Part shown: one piece after another, positions 8,158 through 15,608 of the stretch | Layout: every line of letters begins with the position of its first letter | Numbering within the stretch: the stretch's first letter is position 1 | From: Halobacteriovorax sp. | Lineage (GTDB): Bacteria > Bdellovibrionota > Bacteriovoracia > Bacteriovoracales > Bacteriovoracaceae | DNA: 64,000 nt | Assembly (NCBI GenBank): GCA_002720865.1 | Contig: PBIO01000014.1 | Span: 929,793 to 993,792 of the forward strand | Reading direction: 5' to 3' | Position numbers and translations under genes: made by a program | The notes under the pieces: generated by a model | Seen by the model: only the letters and a program-made list of their open reading frames with translations | The model's database searches: none | What the model was told of the DNA's origin: nothing

Positions 8158-8325
8158 CTATCTTTTATGAGTCATTTTATTTGTAAACAACTCTAATGAA
8201 GGTAGACCTTTTTGAACTTTCAAAAGAGCTTCTCGCTTTACCATTTTGTTAATGAGGTGAAGTGACCCAGATCCGAGAGCCACAGAAAAAATTATTGCAA
8301 GAAATATGTCAATTATTGCACGCAT
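8158..8325 (-). CDS. Small membrane peptide of recombinase cassette (copy 1)
   Basis: 55 residues, too short for many gene callers. ATG at 8325 (reverse strand) sits 2 bases beyond the stop of the recombinase-like gene, so the two are tightly coupled. The N-terminal half is one hydrophobic segment (IIDIFLAIIFS..LGSGSLHLI) and the C-terminal half is basic (KMVKREALLKVQKGLPSLE). A second copy at 16281-16445 keeps frame and length with mainly conservative changes, which supports real translation. No family is recognised; a single-pass inner-membrane peptide is likely. Confidence 0.62.
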   Translation of the reverse strand: MRAIIDIFLAIIFSVALGSGSLHLINKMVKREALLKVQKGLPSLELFTNKMTHKR

Positions 8326-8327
8326 GA

Positions 8328-8819
8328 TTAAGCCTTCCTTTTTTGTATTCGTTTAATGATTTCTTTAACTGTGGATGGGTGCCATGATCCACCACGCTTT
8401 GTTGGTATGTTTTTACTATTTAAGTATTTTGAGATTTGAGAAAAGTTTTGCTCTTCATCTAGTAAAGCCAGCATCTTCTCGATGATTTTTTGCTCACCTT
8501 TATGAACTACACGCGTAGTCCCAATGAGCTTTTCACCGTAAGATAGGACAGGTGCTTTTCTATTTGATTTTTCAATTCCTAGAGTCCGTAGGGCATCGCT
8601 TATCGAAGTTCGTGACCAGTTAGTTTTTCTATGGATTTCATAGCTAGAAAGGTCTTTTTCTAAATACAGTTTCCGCAAAAGTCCGCTGTTTTGAATGGGT
8701 TTATTGAAAAAATGAGTAATGATAATAGGAACATACGGTTCGGCGTTACAGAGTTCGTCTAGCAGTTCAGATCGCCCACCAAATTTCGCAAGGGATTTGG
8801 TGGAAACCCACCCCTTCAA
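8328..8819 (-). CDS. Truncated serine-recombinase-like protein (copy 1)
   Basis: 163 residues as an open frame. The C-terminal 50 residues (SQISKYLNSKNIPTKRGGSWHPSTVKEIIKR) match the Recombinase-domain segment of large serine recombinases. A helix-turn-helix-like part (LSSYEIHRKTNWSRTSISDALRTLGI) lies before it. The catalytic resolvase domain with its serine is absent. The copy at 16448-16885 is conserved only from DELCNAEPY onward. The first 20 residues here (from ATG 8819) are read through a CCACCA junction and an inverted repeat, so the real start may be further in, near 8760. A DNA-binding helper or a decayed recombinase are both possible. Confidence 0.62.
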   Translation of the reverse strand: MKGWVSTKSLAKFGGRSELLDELCNAEPYVPIIITHFFNKPIQNSGLLRKLYLEKDLSSYEIHRKTNWSRTSISDALRTLGIEKSNRKAPVLSYGEKLIGTTRVVHKGEQKIIEKMLALLDEEQNFSQISKYLNSKNIPTKRGGSWHPSTVKEIIKRIQKRKA

Positions 8820-8964
8820 TTCTTAAGTAATTTAAATCATTCAATTAGGTTTCAGTAGGTTAGATCAATCACTCCAAGTTCAACGTGTCTGGAAATGTCT
8901 CGGCATTACCCTCGTTGGCTTAGTTGTGGCTTATTTTTGGCTTACACCAAAAAGTTAGTCGTCA
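8776..8964. repeat. 188-bp direct repeat, left copy
   Basis: 8776-8964 aligns without gaps with 21869-22057 (offset 13,093). I count only about four mismatches over the first 180 bases. Both copies start at CCACCA. The left copy forms a perfect inverted repeat at its start: CCACCAAAT, a 10-base loop, then ATTTGGTGG. Inside is an open stretch 8836-8958 without a start codon, coding for a short membrane-like tail (TLVGLVVAYFWLTPKS). The two copies differ there by amino-acid-changing bases, so this is probably a relic. Each copy leads into a paralogous XRE regulator gene. Confidence 0.85.
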
Positions 8965-8969
8965 TCTAA

Positions 8970-9040
8970 AGAGCTACGCAGTGTAATTCAGTATTGCCTA
9001 CACAGCGTAGCCCTATGAATTTAAAGGATACAATACGTAT
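8970..9040 (+). promoter_or_regulatory. Inverted repeats before the XRE gene (probable operators)
   Basis: GCTACGCAGTGTA (8972-8984) and TACACAGCGTAGC (about 8998-9010) are inverted copies with one mismatch. A small GGATAC/GTATCC hairpin follows near 9025-9041. The paralogous gene at 22175 has CTACACTTGTAG and CTACACGTGTAG in the same place. The half-site CTACRC is common to all, which suggests binding sites for the XRE proteins themselves (autoregulation). This is inference from symmetry and position only. Confidence 0.45.
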
Positions 9041-9083
9041 CCAAAAAAGAGCGTTTCAACCATTTATTAAAAGGAGAAGCGTT

Positions 9084-9431
9084 ATGGCAAAGAAGAAGAG
9101 AAGAAGATCAGACACGAAGAAAATAACAAAAGAAGCTCTCATTTTGAGATATATGAGAGAGTCTCGCCATTTATCTATGAGAAAGGCTGCCAAAGTTATT
9201 GGTATAAGCGAAGCTAAAATAAATCATTCAGAGAATGGACGTAGAGACCTAAAGCCAGATTATATTTTGAAGGTAGTCGTTGCATTAGGTTATAGCTATC
9301 AAGACTTTTTAGACTTTCTCAACGATAAAAAAGATGTTCCTGAGCATACACTTTCAGAGTGCATTGAAATTTTAAAACGACTTACCCCTGACAAACTAAA
9401 GACAGTCAGGACGATTTTAGAAAGCTTTTAG
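9084..9431 (+). CDS. XRE-family helix-turn-helix regulator (copy 1)
   Basis: 115 residues from ATG 9084, directly after AAAAGGAGAAG; the in-frame start at 8994 would add 30 unlikely residues. A basic N-terminus (KKKRRRSDTKK) is followed by an XRE-type HTH (about 19-75: LRYMRESRHLSMRKAAKVIGISEAKINHSENGRRDL). A C-terminal helix (LSECIEILKRLTPDKLKTVRTILESF) probably forms the dimer contact. It is about 55% identical by eye to the protein at 22175-22528, with the same upstream palindromes and the same 188-bp repeat. A control gene for the mobile modules is the natural guess. Confidence 0.8.
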   Translation: MAKKKRRRSDTKKITKEALILRYMRESRHLSMRKAAKVIGISEAKINHSENGRRDLKPDYILKVVVALGYSYQDFLDFLNDKKDVPEHTLSECIEILKRLTPDKLKTVRTILESF

Positions 9432-9475
9432 AAATAAAAGCTGTAAGTATCTAAAATTTTTGCATATCTAAACTC

Positions 9476-9507
9476 TTGACTCTGGTCTATACTCCATGGT
9501 TTACAAT
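9476..9507 (+). promoter_or_regulatory. MerR-type promoter/operator
   Basis: TTGACT (9476-9481) and TACAAT (9502-9507) are separated by 20 bases, the over-long spacer typical of promoters activated by MerR-family proteins through DNA twisting. The spacer holds an imperfect dyad, ACTCTGG and CCATGGT. The promoter lies 18 bases before merR, so merR is the first gene of the transcript it controls. Confidence 0.65.
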
Positions 9508-9524
9508 AAGCTGAGGAGTTAATA

Positions 9525-9941
9525 ATGGATGAGTTATTAAAGATTGGTCAATTAGCAAAGAAGTCAGGGGCGTCTATAGATGCGATTCGTTTTTATGAAG
9601 ATAAAGGGCTTATAAAACCCACTTCTAGATCATCAAGTGGATACCGATATTATAACTTGGATGCTGTTAATACTTTAAATTTTGTACAGAGTGCAAAAGA
9701 ATTAGGCTTTACTCTTTCTGAAATATCGGACTTTCTTGAAATTCAAATATCAAAGAATGGCAAATGCTCCTTAGCACAAGAAAAAATTAACGATAAGCTA
9801 AATGATATAGAGACAAAAATATCTAATCTCAAGTCGATAAAAAAAGCACTAACTAAAGTTTCTAAAAAATGTGAGACCTCAGAAAATAGTGACCCTTGCC
9901 ATTTTTTAGAAGTACTAGGTGGAATTAAAAATGGAAGATAA
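9525..9941 (+). CDS. merR: MerR, mercury-type transcriptional activator
   Basis: 138 residues. The winged HTH (about 5-75, KIGQLAKKSGASIDAIRFYEDKGLI) is followed by a long dimer helix. The three mercury ligands are in place: a Cys near 84 (NGKCSL), and the pair CETSENSDPC in which exactly eight residues separate the cysteines, as in classical MerR. CueR-type proteins have seven, ZntR differs. It should bind its promoter as a repressor and activate it when Hg(II) bridges the two subunits. merT overlaps its end by 11 bases. Cadmium or lead sensing cannot be fully excluded. Confidence 0.87.
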   Translation: MDELLKIGQLAKKSGASIDAIRFYEDKGLIKPTSRSSSGYRYYNLDAVNTLNFVQSAKELGFTLSEISDFLEIQISKNGKCSLAQEKINDKLNDIETKISNLKSIKKALTKVSKKCETSENSDPCHFLEVLGGIKNGR

Positions 9942-10278
9942 AGCACAAAAGGCGACTCTTGTTGGAAGTGTGATTGCTGCTCTTGTCGCATCAGCGTGCT
10001 GTGTTGGGCCTGTTATTTTTGCTGTTTTAGGAATATCTAGTGCAGGATTATTAACAACGCTGGAGCCGTATAGACCGATAGTTTCAATAATTACTTTAGG
10101 CTTATTAGCATTTGCATTTTATCTTACTTACAGGGATAAACCGGCAAAAGAATGTGAAGAAGGCTCTTACTGTGCAGATCCAAGGTCAAATAAGTGGAAT
10201 AAGCGTATTCTTTGGATTGCAACAATTTTAATAGTTGGATTTTTAACATTTCCATATTGGAGCATTTATTTAGTTTAA
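9931..10278 (+). CDS. merT: MerT-type mercuric ion transporter
   Basis: 115 residues from ATG 9931, inside the end of merR; AGGTGGA upstream fits this start better than the GTG at 9919. Three hydrophobic segments are seen. The first carries the Cys pair in SACCVGPVIF, the second loop carries CEEGSYC on the cytoplasmic side, and both are the MerT ligands that pass Hg(II) inward. Usual MerT length is about 116. It is followed by merP after 10 bases. Inward transport makes sense only with a cytoplasmic detoxifier, and no merA is present in the window. Confidence 0.87.
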   Translation: MEDKAQKATLVGSVIAALVASACCVGPVIFAVLGISSAGLLTTLEPYRPIVSIITLGLLAFAFYLTYRDKPAKECEEGSYCADPRSNKWNKRILWIATILIVGFLTFPYWSIYLV

Positions 10279-10288
10279 GAGGTGATTT

Positions 10289-10636
10289 ATGAAATTCGTT
10301 ACTATGCTTTTATTATTGACCTCGTTAGCTTCTTGCTTTGCAAGTGAAAGAGAAAGCAAAGAAGCATCAGACATAAACTTAACCTCTAAGAAGTATTTCG
10401 TTAAGGGAATGACCTGTGGTGGTTGTATTATTGGGGTGAAAATGGCCTTAAAGAAATCAGACGAATTATTATTTGAGGATAAAGATATTAGTGTTGGAGA
10501 AGCAACAATAAAATTTAAGAAGAAAGATTATAAAGGTGATAAGACCGATTGTGCAGTAACAAGCTCGATTGAAAAAGTAACCGATTTTAAAGTATTTCTT
10601 GATAAGGAACACACTAAAAGGGCCTGTGGCTCATAG
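10289..10636 (+). CDS. merP: MerP-like periplasmic metal-binding protein
   Basis: 115 residues. The signal peptide ends at a possible lipobox (LASC at about 13-16). The HMA fold contains GMTCGGCIIGVK (about 42-53), the CxxC pair of MerP/Atx1-type proteins. The rest is longer and more acidic or basic than classic MerP (91 residues), and two extra cysteines (DKTDCA and RACGS) are unusual. It should take Hg(II), or another soft metal, in the periplasm and hand it to MerT. The gene lies between merT and a CopZ-like chaperone in one transcript. Confidence 0.8.
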   Translation: MKFVTMLLLLTSLASCFASERESKEASDINLTSKKYFVKGMTCGGCIIGVKMALKKSDELLFEDKDISVGEATIKFKKKDYKGDKTDCAVTSSIEKVTDFKVFLDKEHTKRACGS

Positions 10637-10644
10637 AGGTAAAT

Positions 10645-11121
10645 ATGGGATGCTGTGATTCCAAGGACAAACCAAAAAGAGAAGAAGACCAAACTGTCAG
10701 TTTTTCTTGCCCTAGTTGTCAAAATAAAGGTGTAAAGGTTCAAACTATAACTCTTCAGGCCTTACTTAAAGATTGTTGTAAGGAAAAAATTAATGTGGAA
10801 TTACAGTATAAGTTTTGCAAAAATTCAGACTGTGAAACAGTTTACTTCTCAGCAGATACTTCTCATTATTTCTTAAAAGATGAGTTAACAGTTAAGGCCA
10901 CTCTCAAAGATGAGGGCTTAGAGGTGAATGTTTGTTATTGCTTTGGACACACTAGAGCAAGCGTATTAGATGAAATAAAAAGAACAGGGAAATCAACTGT
11001 TTTAGAAGATATAAAAGCTAAAATGAAAGACCCCGGTTGTTTCTGTGAAACAAGTAATCCCCAAGGTGGTTGTTGCTTAGGCAATGTTATAAGCTGGATT
11101 GCAGAAGCAAAAAAACTCTAA
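10645..11121 (+). CDS. Iron-sulfur/zinc CopZ-type metallochaperone N-domain protein
   Basis: 158 residues, cytoplasmic, with many cysteines. The middle (about 18-105) reads SCPSCQNKG, CKNSDCETVYF and VCYCFGHT, as in the [2Fe-2S]/zinc domain found in Archaeoglobus-type CopZ. The C-terminal HMA domain of full CopZ is missing. Instead there are Cys clusters at both ends (MGCCDSKDK and DPGCFCETSNPQGGCCLG). In other genomes such proteins accompany merT/merP. It could hold or reduce the imported metal. It is the last gene before an att-like joint at 11199. Confidence 0.72.
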   Translation: MGCCDSKDKPKREEDQTVSFSCPSCQNKGVKVQTITLQALLKDCCKEKINVELQYKFCKNSDCETVYFSADTSHYFLKDELTVKATLKDEGLEVNVCYCFGHTRASVLDEIKRTGKSTVLEDIKAKMKDPGCFCETSNPQGGCCLGNVISWIAEAKKL

Positions 11122-11159
11122 TTTTTAACAATAAATCAGTGCTATTTTTGTGCTATATA

Positions 11160-11180
11160 GATCGTAACTATAGACGATCG
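11160..11180. other. Hairpin before module joint
   Basis: GATCGT and ACGATC are perfect inverted 6-base arms around AACTATAG, 38 bases downstream of the metallochaperone gene and about 20 bases before the CACCACCTCCACCA joint. No T-run follows, so it is a weak terminator candidate and may belong to the joint. The rest of 11213-11350 holds only a 17-codon open frame (ATG 11289) that I cannot support as a gene. Confidence 0.3.
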
Positions 11181-11198
11181 TTAGATTAACTTCGAGTC

Positions 11199-11212
11199 CA
11201 CCACCTCCACCA
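11199..11212 (+). other. att-like joint 1 (CACCACCTCCACCA)
   Basis: The 14-base core CACCACCTCCACCA occurs here and at 12155-12168 and 21861-21874, each time between functionally unrelated gene groups. TTCGAGT in front of it here makes the region look like the 3' end of a tmRNA (T-loop, acceptor strand CACCTCC, ACCA), a common island insertion site. One base is missing for a canonical T-arm, and no complete tmRNA gene is in the window. Confidence 0.55.
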
Positions 11213-11350
11213 CCACGAATGCTTCGCGTCGTTTGCTATATCTTTTTTCTAGATTAAAGTTTTTAAAATTAATTGATTGAGTTTCTTATGAAAGTTCTTA
11301 ATGTTTTTGGCATAGAGATATTAAGAAAGTTTGTAAGCTAAAGGTTAAAA

Positions 11351-12070
11351 ATGAAAAATAAGCTATTGGCTGGAACCACACTTCTTATTATTATTTTGTT
11401 ATTTTTTCTTTATTTAATTAAAGATTCAGATCTTTCTGCAGTTAAAAATCCTGATTTAAAGATTGATACAAATCAAATATATTCAAAATCAGGATCAATA
11501 ATAAATGAAAGTCTTAAAGAAGAGAGTCATCCAGAGTCAGAGCCTCAGGCTTTTTTAAATAATAATAAGAATTTAAAGACTACTGCTTTTGTCGAGGAAG
11601 AGATTGATAAGAGAAAGGCTAGTGATATTTTTTTAAATAAACTAAATAAACTTTCTGAACATAAAAAAAATTATATGTTGGGATTGTTGTCAGGACGTAG
11701 AAATCCTCCCCAAATGATGAATTTTTCAAATTATTGGGATGCTAGAAGAAATGATGTCATTCGTTGTCAAGAAGGTGATGGTGGCCGATTTTTCTTTGTA
11801 ATGGACCTTACAAAGAAAGTAACAATATTCTTTGATCAAAAGGAACAAAAATACATTCAGCATATAGAGGGAATTGAAAAGACTAAGAATGGTTCAGATT
11901 CTGTTTACAAAAGTAATGGTTCTAATAATAAACTATTTGTACACTATCAATTTATTATTAACTTTTCAGAAGAGCAACAAATTGGAGAGGGTACTTTAAG
12001 ATATAAATATGAAAAGGCTGACAAAATCAAAGAAAAGGTTTGGCCTTTTACTTGTGAAATAACTCCATAG
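11351..12070 (+). CDS. Membrane-anchored protein of unknown function
   Basis: 239 residues. Residues about 5-24 form a single hydrophobic segment (LLAGTTLLIIILLFFLYLI) that anchors a mostly polar, Lys/Asn-rich periplasmic part. The C-terminal 110 residues (from MNFSNYWDARRNDVIRCQEGDGGRFFFVMDL) look like a compact beta domain with two cysteines. I recognise no family. It is the only gene of a module lying between att-like joints at 11212 and 12168, so it is a cargo gene of a small mobile unit. The start ATG 11351 has only a weak site (AAGGTTAAAA). Confidence 0.6.
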   Translation: MKNKLLAGTTLLIIILLFFLYLIKDSDLSAVKNPDLKIDTNQIYSKSGSIINESLKEESHPESEPQAFLNNNKNLKTTAFVEEEIDKRKASDIFLNKLNKLSEHKKNYMLGLLSGRRNPPQMMNFSNYWDARRNDVIRCQEGDGGRFFFVMDLTKKVTIFFDQKEQKYIQHIEGIEKTKNGSDSVYKSNGSNNKLFVHYQFIINFSEEQQIGEGTLRYKYEKADKIKEKVWPFTCEITP

Positions 12071-12093
12071 CCTACATTAAAATTAAATTAACT

Positions 12094-12126
12094 TGTAGTA
12101 ATCTGTAGTAATCCTAAAAAATCACT
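12094..12126 (+). repeat. Arm-type repeats of att-like site 2
   Basis: TGTAGTAATCTGTAGTAA begins a block that ends AAAAATCACT at 12126. It contains a tandem 10-base repeat (TGTAGTAATC, TGTAGTAATC). The same block occurs at 21800-21832. In both places its first base is exactly 61 bases before the 14-base core, the kind of fixed geometry expected of recombinase arm sites. Confidence 0.6.
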
Positions 12127-12154
12127 CAATAATTAAGGAGAGTTGCATAGCTCT

Positions 12155-12168
12155 CACCACCTCCACCA
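12155..12168 (+). other. att-like joint 2 (CACCACCTCCACCA)
   Basis: This is the 14-base core, followed at once by TCGATAGTGG. CCAC and GTGG thus face each other across eight bases, as if two module ends of opposite direction meet here. The arm block at 12094 accompanies it. Confidence 0.58.
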
Positions 12169-12185
12169 TCGATAGTGGCGAACAG

Positions 12186-12245
12186 CTGGACGAACTCTGT
12201 TATTCTAAGCGCCTAGAAATACAGAGAAAAGTAAAGTTCGTTTAG
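12186..12245 (+). pseudogene. Third, truncated recombinase-cassette start
   Basis: From CAGCTGGACGAACTCTG onward a frame reads QLDELC and a few more residues, then stops at TAG 12243-12245. The intact cassettes on the reverse strand have GACGAACTCTG and DELC at the same distance (about 16-20 bases) from their CCACCA ends. This looks like the first few codons of another such gene, now on the plus strand and cut short. The remaining bases to 12299 hold a GGCC/GGCC mini-hairpin and a T-run (GGGCCGAACTTTTTT), perhaps a terminator for the LysR gene side. Confidence 0.4.
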
Positions 12246-12299
12246 CAATTCACCACTAAGGCCATTGCACAAGGGCCGAACTTTTTTCGTAGTTAAGCT

Positions 12300-13169
12300 T
12301 TATAATTCTTTTTTTAGTGCATCAAAAATAAAATCTTTAAAGATTTTTACATGCCTTGGCGTATATGTAGTTGATGGAGAAAGGAGATATAAATTTCGGT
12401 TTACATAGGTATGCTTCGGTAAAACATGGGAAAACTCATTAGTTACAAGTTCCTTTTTGCAGAGAAAACTTGGCAGAGTAGCTATACCTTTATCTCTAAA
12501 AACGAATTCTTTAAGTGCTGACATAGAGTTGGATGAAAACTTGGGTTTGAGGCCTTTATGGAAATCTTTATTTAGAGGTGTGCCATGGACATCTTTGATT
12601 ATGGCACACGAATTATTTTCTAAATCATTGATAGATTTAATCTGACTATTCGCTTTTATATAATGATTGGATGCTACAAAAATTACATCTACTTCGGTAA
12701 CCTTTCGTTGAATAAGAGTTGAATCTTCAAGTCGTCCGATTCTTAGAGCTAAATCTATATCGTTCTTTTTAAAGTCTAAAAATTCTGTCGTTGAATATAA
12801 TTCAATAGAGACTTCTTGGTATAGATCCATAAATTCTGAAATCAGCCGAGTGAGAATGAATATAGACAAGTCTTCAGGAGCAGTTAATTTAATGTTTCCT
12901 TTTATCTCGTTGGAGTGACTCTTGATTTTCTGTATTGAAGATTCCAATTTTTCTAATTGAACTCTTGTTGATTGAAGCAGCATAAAGCCTTGCTCAGTGA
13001 GAGTGATTCCTCTTGGAGTTCTGGTCAATAATGTTTGCTCCAATTCATTCTCAAGCTTTACCAAGTCTCTACTAATCTTAGATTTAGGGTGATTTAATAG
13101 CTTTGAGGCCCGAGATAAACTGCCACAGTCAGCTACTTTAACGAATATTTTCAATAAGTTAAGGTTCAT
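12300..13169 (-). CDS. LysR-family transcriptional regulator
   Basis: 289 residues. The N-terminal winged HTH (about 1-60: LNLLKIFVKVADCGSLSRASKLLNHPKSKISRDLVKLE) is followed by the two-lobed periplasmic-binding-like effector domain (about 90-285). It is read away from the YceI gene at 13273 with a 103-base gap, the usual divergent arrangement in which a LysR protein controls its neighbour and itself. The neighbours (YceI, glutathionyl-hydroquinone reductase, YgiD, TRIC-type protein) suggest a redox or quinone signal. The effector is unknown. Confidence 0.88.
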   Translation of the reverse strand: MNLNLLKIFVKVADCGSLSRASKLLNHPKSKISRDLVKLENELEQTLLTRTPRGITLTEQGFMLLQSTRVQLEKLESSIQKIKSHSNEIKGNIKLTAPEDLSIFILTRLISEFMDLYQEVSIELYSTTEFLDFKKNDIDLALRIGRLEDSTLIQRKVTEVDVIFVASNHYIKANSQIKSINDLENNSCAIIKDVHGTPLNKDFHKGLKPKFSSNSMSALKEFVFRDKGIATLPSFLCKKELVTNEFSHVLPKHTYVNRNLYLLSPSTTYTPRHVKIFKDFIFDALKKEL

Positions 13170-13272
13170 TGAAGTGTTCCTTTATAGGAACAGTATATTG
13201 CATTAATGTGGTCTTTTGCAACATTAAAATCTGGTCGATAATGAATATATCAACTTAACAAAGGAAAAAATT

Positions 13273-13800
13273 ATGAAAACAAAAATTATCTTAGCAGCTC
13301 TACTTTTAACTTCATTTTCGGCAATGGCCGAAAATATTGACCTCGGCAAGAGTTCATTTACATGGCGAGGTTCGAAAATTGTTGGAGACTTTCACACGGG
13401 TCCTATTGGAATGAAAAAAGCGACGCTGAAGGACGGTAAAGGAGAATTTGTAGCGGACATGAATACAATTGAAGAGACAACCTTAGAAGGAGAATGGAAA
13501 GCTAAATTTCTAGGTCATATAAAAAGTGAGGATTTTTTCAATGTGAAGAAGTACCCATCAGCTAAGTTAAAAATTGAAAAAATAGACAATGGTTACTTGT
13601 ACGGGACGCTTACAATAAAAAATAAAACTCATGATGTAACTGTTCCTTTTACTAAAAATGGAAATACATATACTGGAGAGCTAGGATTTGACCGAACTAA
13701 ATATGACATAGTGTATGGTTCAGGTAATTTCTTTAAAAACTTAGGAGATAAAGTAATTGCTGATACTGTGACATTAAAATTTAAAATTGTAACTAAATAA
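13273..13800 (+). CDS. YceI-family periplasmic lipid-binding protein
   Basis: 175 residues with a clear signal peptide ending AMA (about 19). The mature part starts IDLGKSSFTWRGSKIVGDFHTG and continues with the beta-barrel pattern of YceI (DSxxxEGEWKAKFLGHIKSEDFFNVKKYP, TVPFTKNGN). YceI proteins hold isoprenoid-type lipids such as quinones in a lipocalin-like barrel. It heads a four-gene run (gaps of 11, 1 and 17 bases) opposite the LysR gene. A second YceI-type protein is at 30840-31349. Confidence 0.88.
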   Translation: MKTKIILAALLLTSFSAMAENIDLGKSSFTWRGSKIVGDFHTGPIGMKKATLKDGKGEFVADMNTIEETTLEGEWKAKFLGHIKSEDFFNVKKYPSAKLKIEKIDNGYLYGTLTIKNKTHDVTVPFTKNGNTYTGELGFDRTKYDIVYGSGNFFKNLGDKVIADTVTLKFKIVTK

Positions 13801-13811
13801 GGAGGCGGATA

Positions 13812-14714
13812 ATGGCACTTGGAATGTTAGTAAATGGTAAATGGACAACTGATTGGACTGAACATGATGAAAAAGGGAATTTTCAAAGAATGCAAACAAA
13901 GTTTAGAAATACGGTTAAAGACTTAAAAGAAGATGATAGAGGGAGATACTCCCTCTATGTCTCTTACGCTTGCCCATGGGCACATAGAACAATTATGACT
14001 TATGAACTTTTGGGATTAAGTGGTTTTGTAAATTTGGTAGTGGTGGAACCTCATATATCAGAAAAAGGATGGTTTTTTTCAGAAGACTTTGCCGATACAA
14101 ATTATAGTTTTTCTTTTCTACAAGAACTTTATCTTAAGCATGATCGAAATTATACCGGGCGTGTTACGGTGCCTGTATTGTGGGATGGTAAAAAAGAAAA
14201 AATAGTTAACAATGAGTCCCTCGAAATAATCAAGCTTTTTAATGGAATTTTTCGTGAATTTTCTAACAAGAAGTACAATCTTTTTGCTGATAAAAATTTA
14301 GCTGCAATTGAAAATGAAATTGAATACAACTACGATGCGATTAATAACGCTTGCTATAGGACCGGATTTGCAAATTCTCAGAAAGTTTACGAGAGTGAAG
14401 TAACAAAGCTTTTTAGGGAACTTGAGAGATTAGATAAAAAACTTGAGAAGAGAAATTTTCTAATTGGTAATGAATTATCTGGCGCAGATTTATCTCTCTT
14501 ACCAACGCTTCTAAGGTTCGATGTTGCTTATCATGGAATTTTTAAGTGTAACTTAAAGAGACTAAAAGATTTCAAGAATATCGAAAAATTTAAAGATAAC
14601 TTACTTGATATACCTGAGATTCAAAAAACTTTTAAGTCAGATCAAATCAAGACGCTTTATTATAAAATTATTGAGTTAAACCCATCAGGAATTGTTCCAT
14701 TAGGACAGGCTTGA
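13812..14714 (+). CDS. yqjG: Glutathionyl-hydroquinone reductase (Xi-class GST, YqjG/ECM4-like)
   Basis: 300 residues. The catalytic motif of Xi-class enzymes, ACPWAHRTIM, is near residue 55. The thioredoxin-like N-domain is followed by an all-helical C-domain with the N-capping GADLSLLPTLLRFD (about 222-235). These enzymes reduce glutathionyl-hydroquinones. The start ATG 13812 has GGAGGCGG ahead of it. Its partners YceI and YgiD suggest quinone or aromatic stress as the role of this group. Confidence 0.88.
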   Translation: MALGMLVNGKWTTDWTEHDEKGNFQRMQTKFRNTVKDLKEDDRGRYSLYVSYACPWAHRTIMTYELLGLSGFVNLVVVEPHISEKGWFFSEDFADTNYSFSFLQELYLKHDRNYTGRVTVPVLWDGKKEKIVNNESLEIIKLFNGIFREFSNKKYNLFADKNLAAIENEIEYNYDAINNACYRTGFANSQKVYESEVTKLFRELERLDKKLEKRNFLIGNELSGADLSLLPTLLRFDVAYHGIFKCNLKRLKDFKNIEKFKDNLLDIPEIQKTFKSDQIKTLYYKIIELNPSGIVPLGQA

Positions 14715-14793
14715 TATGCTTAAGATTTGCAGGCGTAAGGCCATCGTGGGAGCAATACTCACTTTAGCTTCAGCTACGTTATGGAGGAAAATT

Positions 14794-15591
14794 ATGACAG
14801 ATACTAAAAGCAGCAAGGAACGGATGCCCATTTTATTTATTGGCCATGGTTCCCCAATGAATGCCATCGAAAAAAATGAGTTTACCGAATCATTGAGTAA
14901 ACTCTCAAGTGCCCTACCTCGGCCGAAAGCTGTGTTGATGATTTCTGCTCATTGGGAGACTGAGGGAACGTGGGTGACCGGGATGAATAATCCAAAAACT
15001 ATTCATGATTTTTACGGTTTTCCAAAACCTCTTTTTGATGTGCAATACCCAGCACCTGGAGATTCATCTTTAGCTATAGATATTTCTTCATCGGTAAGAG
15101 ACTTTAAAATTGAAATTGATAAAAATAATTGGGGATTAGATCATGGGACGTGGTCCGTTCTTCGACATATCTATCCAGAAGCAGATGTACCTGTGATTCA
15201 ACTCAGTTTGGATAAAACTAAATCAATAGAATACCATTTTGAGTTGGGGCAAAAGATTAAATACTTACGGGACAATGGTGTAATGATTATTGGGAGTGGA
15301 AATATAGTTCATAATCTCGGTGAATTAAATTGGGGCGAAAATGCCAAGCCTCATGAGTGGGCCATCGAATTTGATGAATGGGTCAAGGGAAAATTGGTAG
15401 AGAGAAATTTTAACTCTCTTGTCACCGACCCACTGAAGTCAAGAGAGGGGAAGTTAAGTATTCCAACATTAGAACATTATTTACCACTGCTTTATGTTCT
15501 TGGAGCAAGTGGGAAAGATGACAAATTATTGTTTGACTATGAAGGAATTCAAAATTCATCAATATCGATGAGGTGTTTAAGGCTTACTTAA
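14794..15591 (+). CDS. ygiD: YgiD-type extradiol dioxygenase
   Basis: 265 residues from ATG 14794, which follows GGAGG at 14783-14787. The in-frame ATG at 14716 would add a hydrophobic, Arg-Arg-containing leader (CRRKAIVGAILTL), a possible but less likely export signal. The family signature MPILFIGHGSPMN (about 12-24), SAHWE (about 58) and GSGNIVHNL (about 163) carries the zinc/iron ligands of LigB-fold dioxygenases such as DOPA 4,5-dioxygenase. Length agrees with E. coli YgiD. Native substrate unknown. Confidence 0.88.
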   Translation: MTDTKSSKERMPILFIGHGSPMNAIEKNEFTESLSKLSSALPRPKAVLMISAHWETEGTWVTGMNNPKTIHDFYGFPKPLFDVQYPAPGDSSLAIDISSSVRDFKIEIDKNNWGLDHGTWSVLRHIYPEADVPVIQLSLDKTKSIEYHFELGQKIKYLRDNGVMIIGSGNIVHNLGELNWGENAKPHEWAIEFDEWVKGKLVERNFNSLVTDPLKSREGKLSIPTLEHYLPLLYVLGASGKDDKLLFDYEGIQNSSISMRCLRLT

Positions 15592-15608
15592 CTAAAGCTA
15601 AGTGATTT

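Noticed and set aside
11170-11215. Complete tmRNA or tRNA gene
   Set aside because: Only a 3'-end-like segment is visible; the T-arm is one base short and no 5' acceptor strand (GGGGGTG) or tag frame is found upstream.
11289-11342. 17-codon open frame before the membrane-anchored protein gene
   Set aside because: It is too short, with no clear ribosome site or coupling; it could be a leader but I cannot support it.
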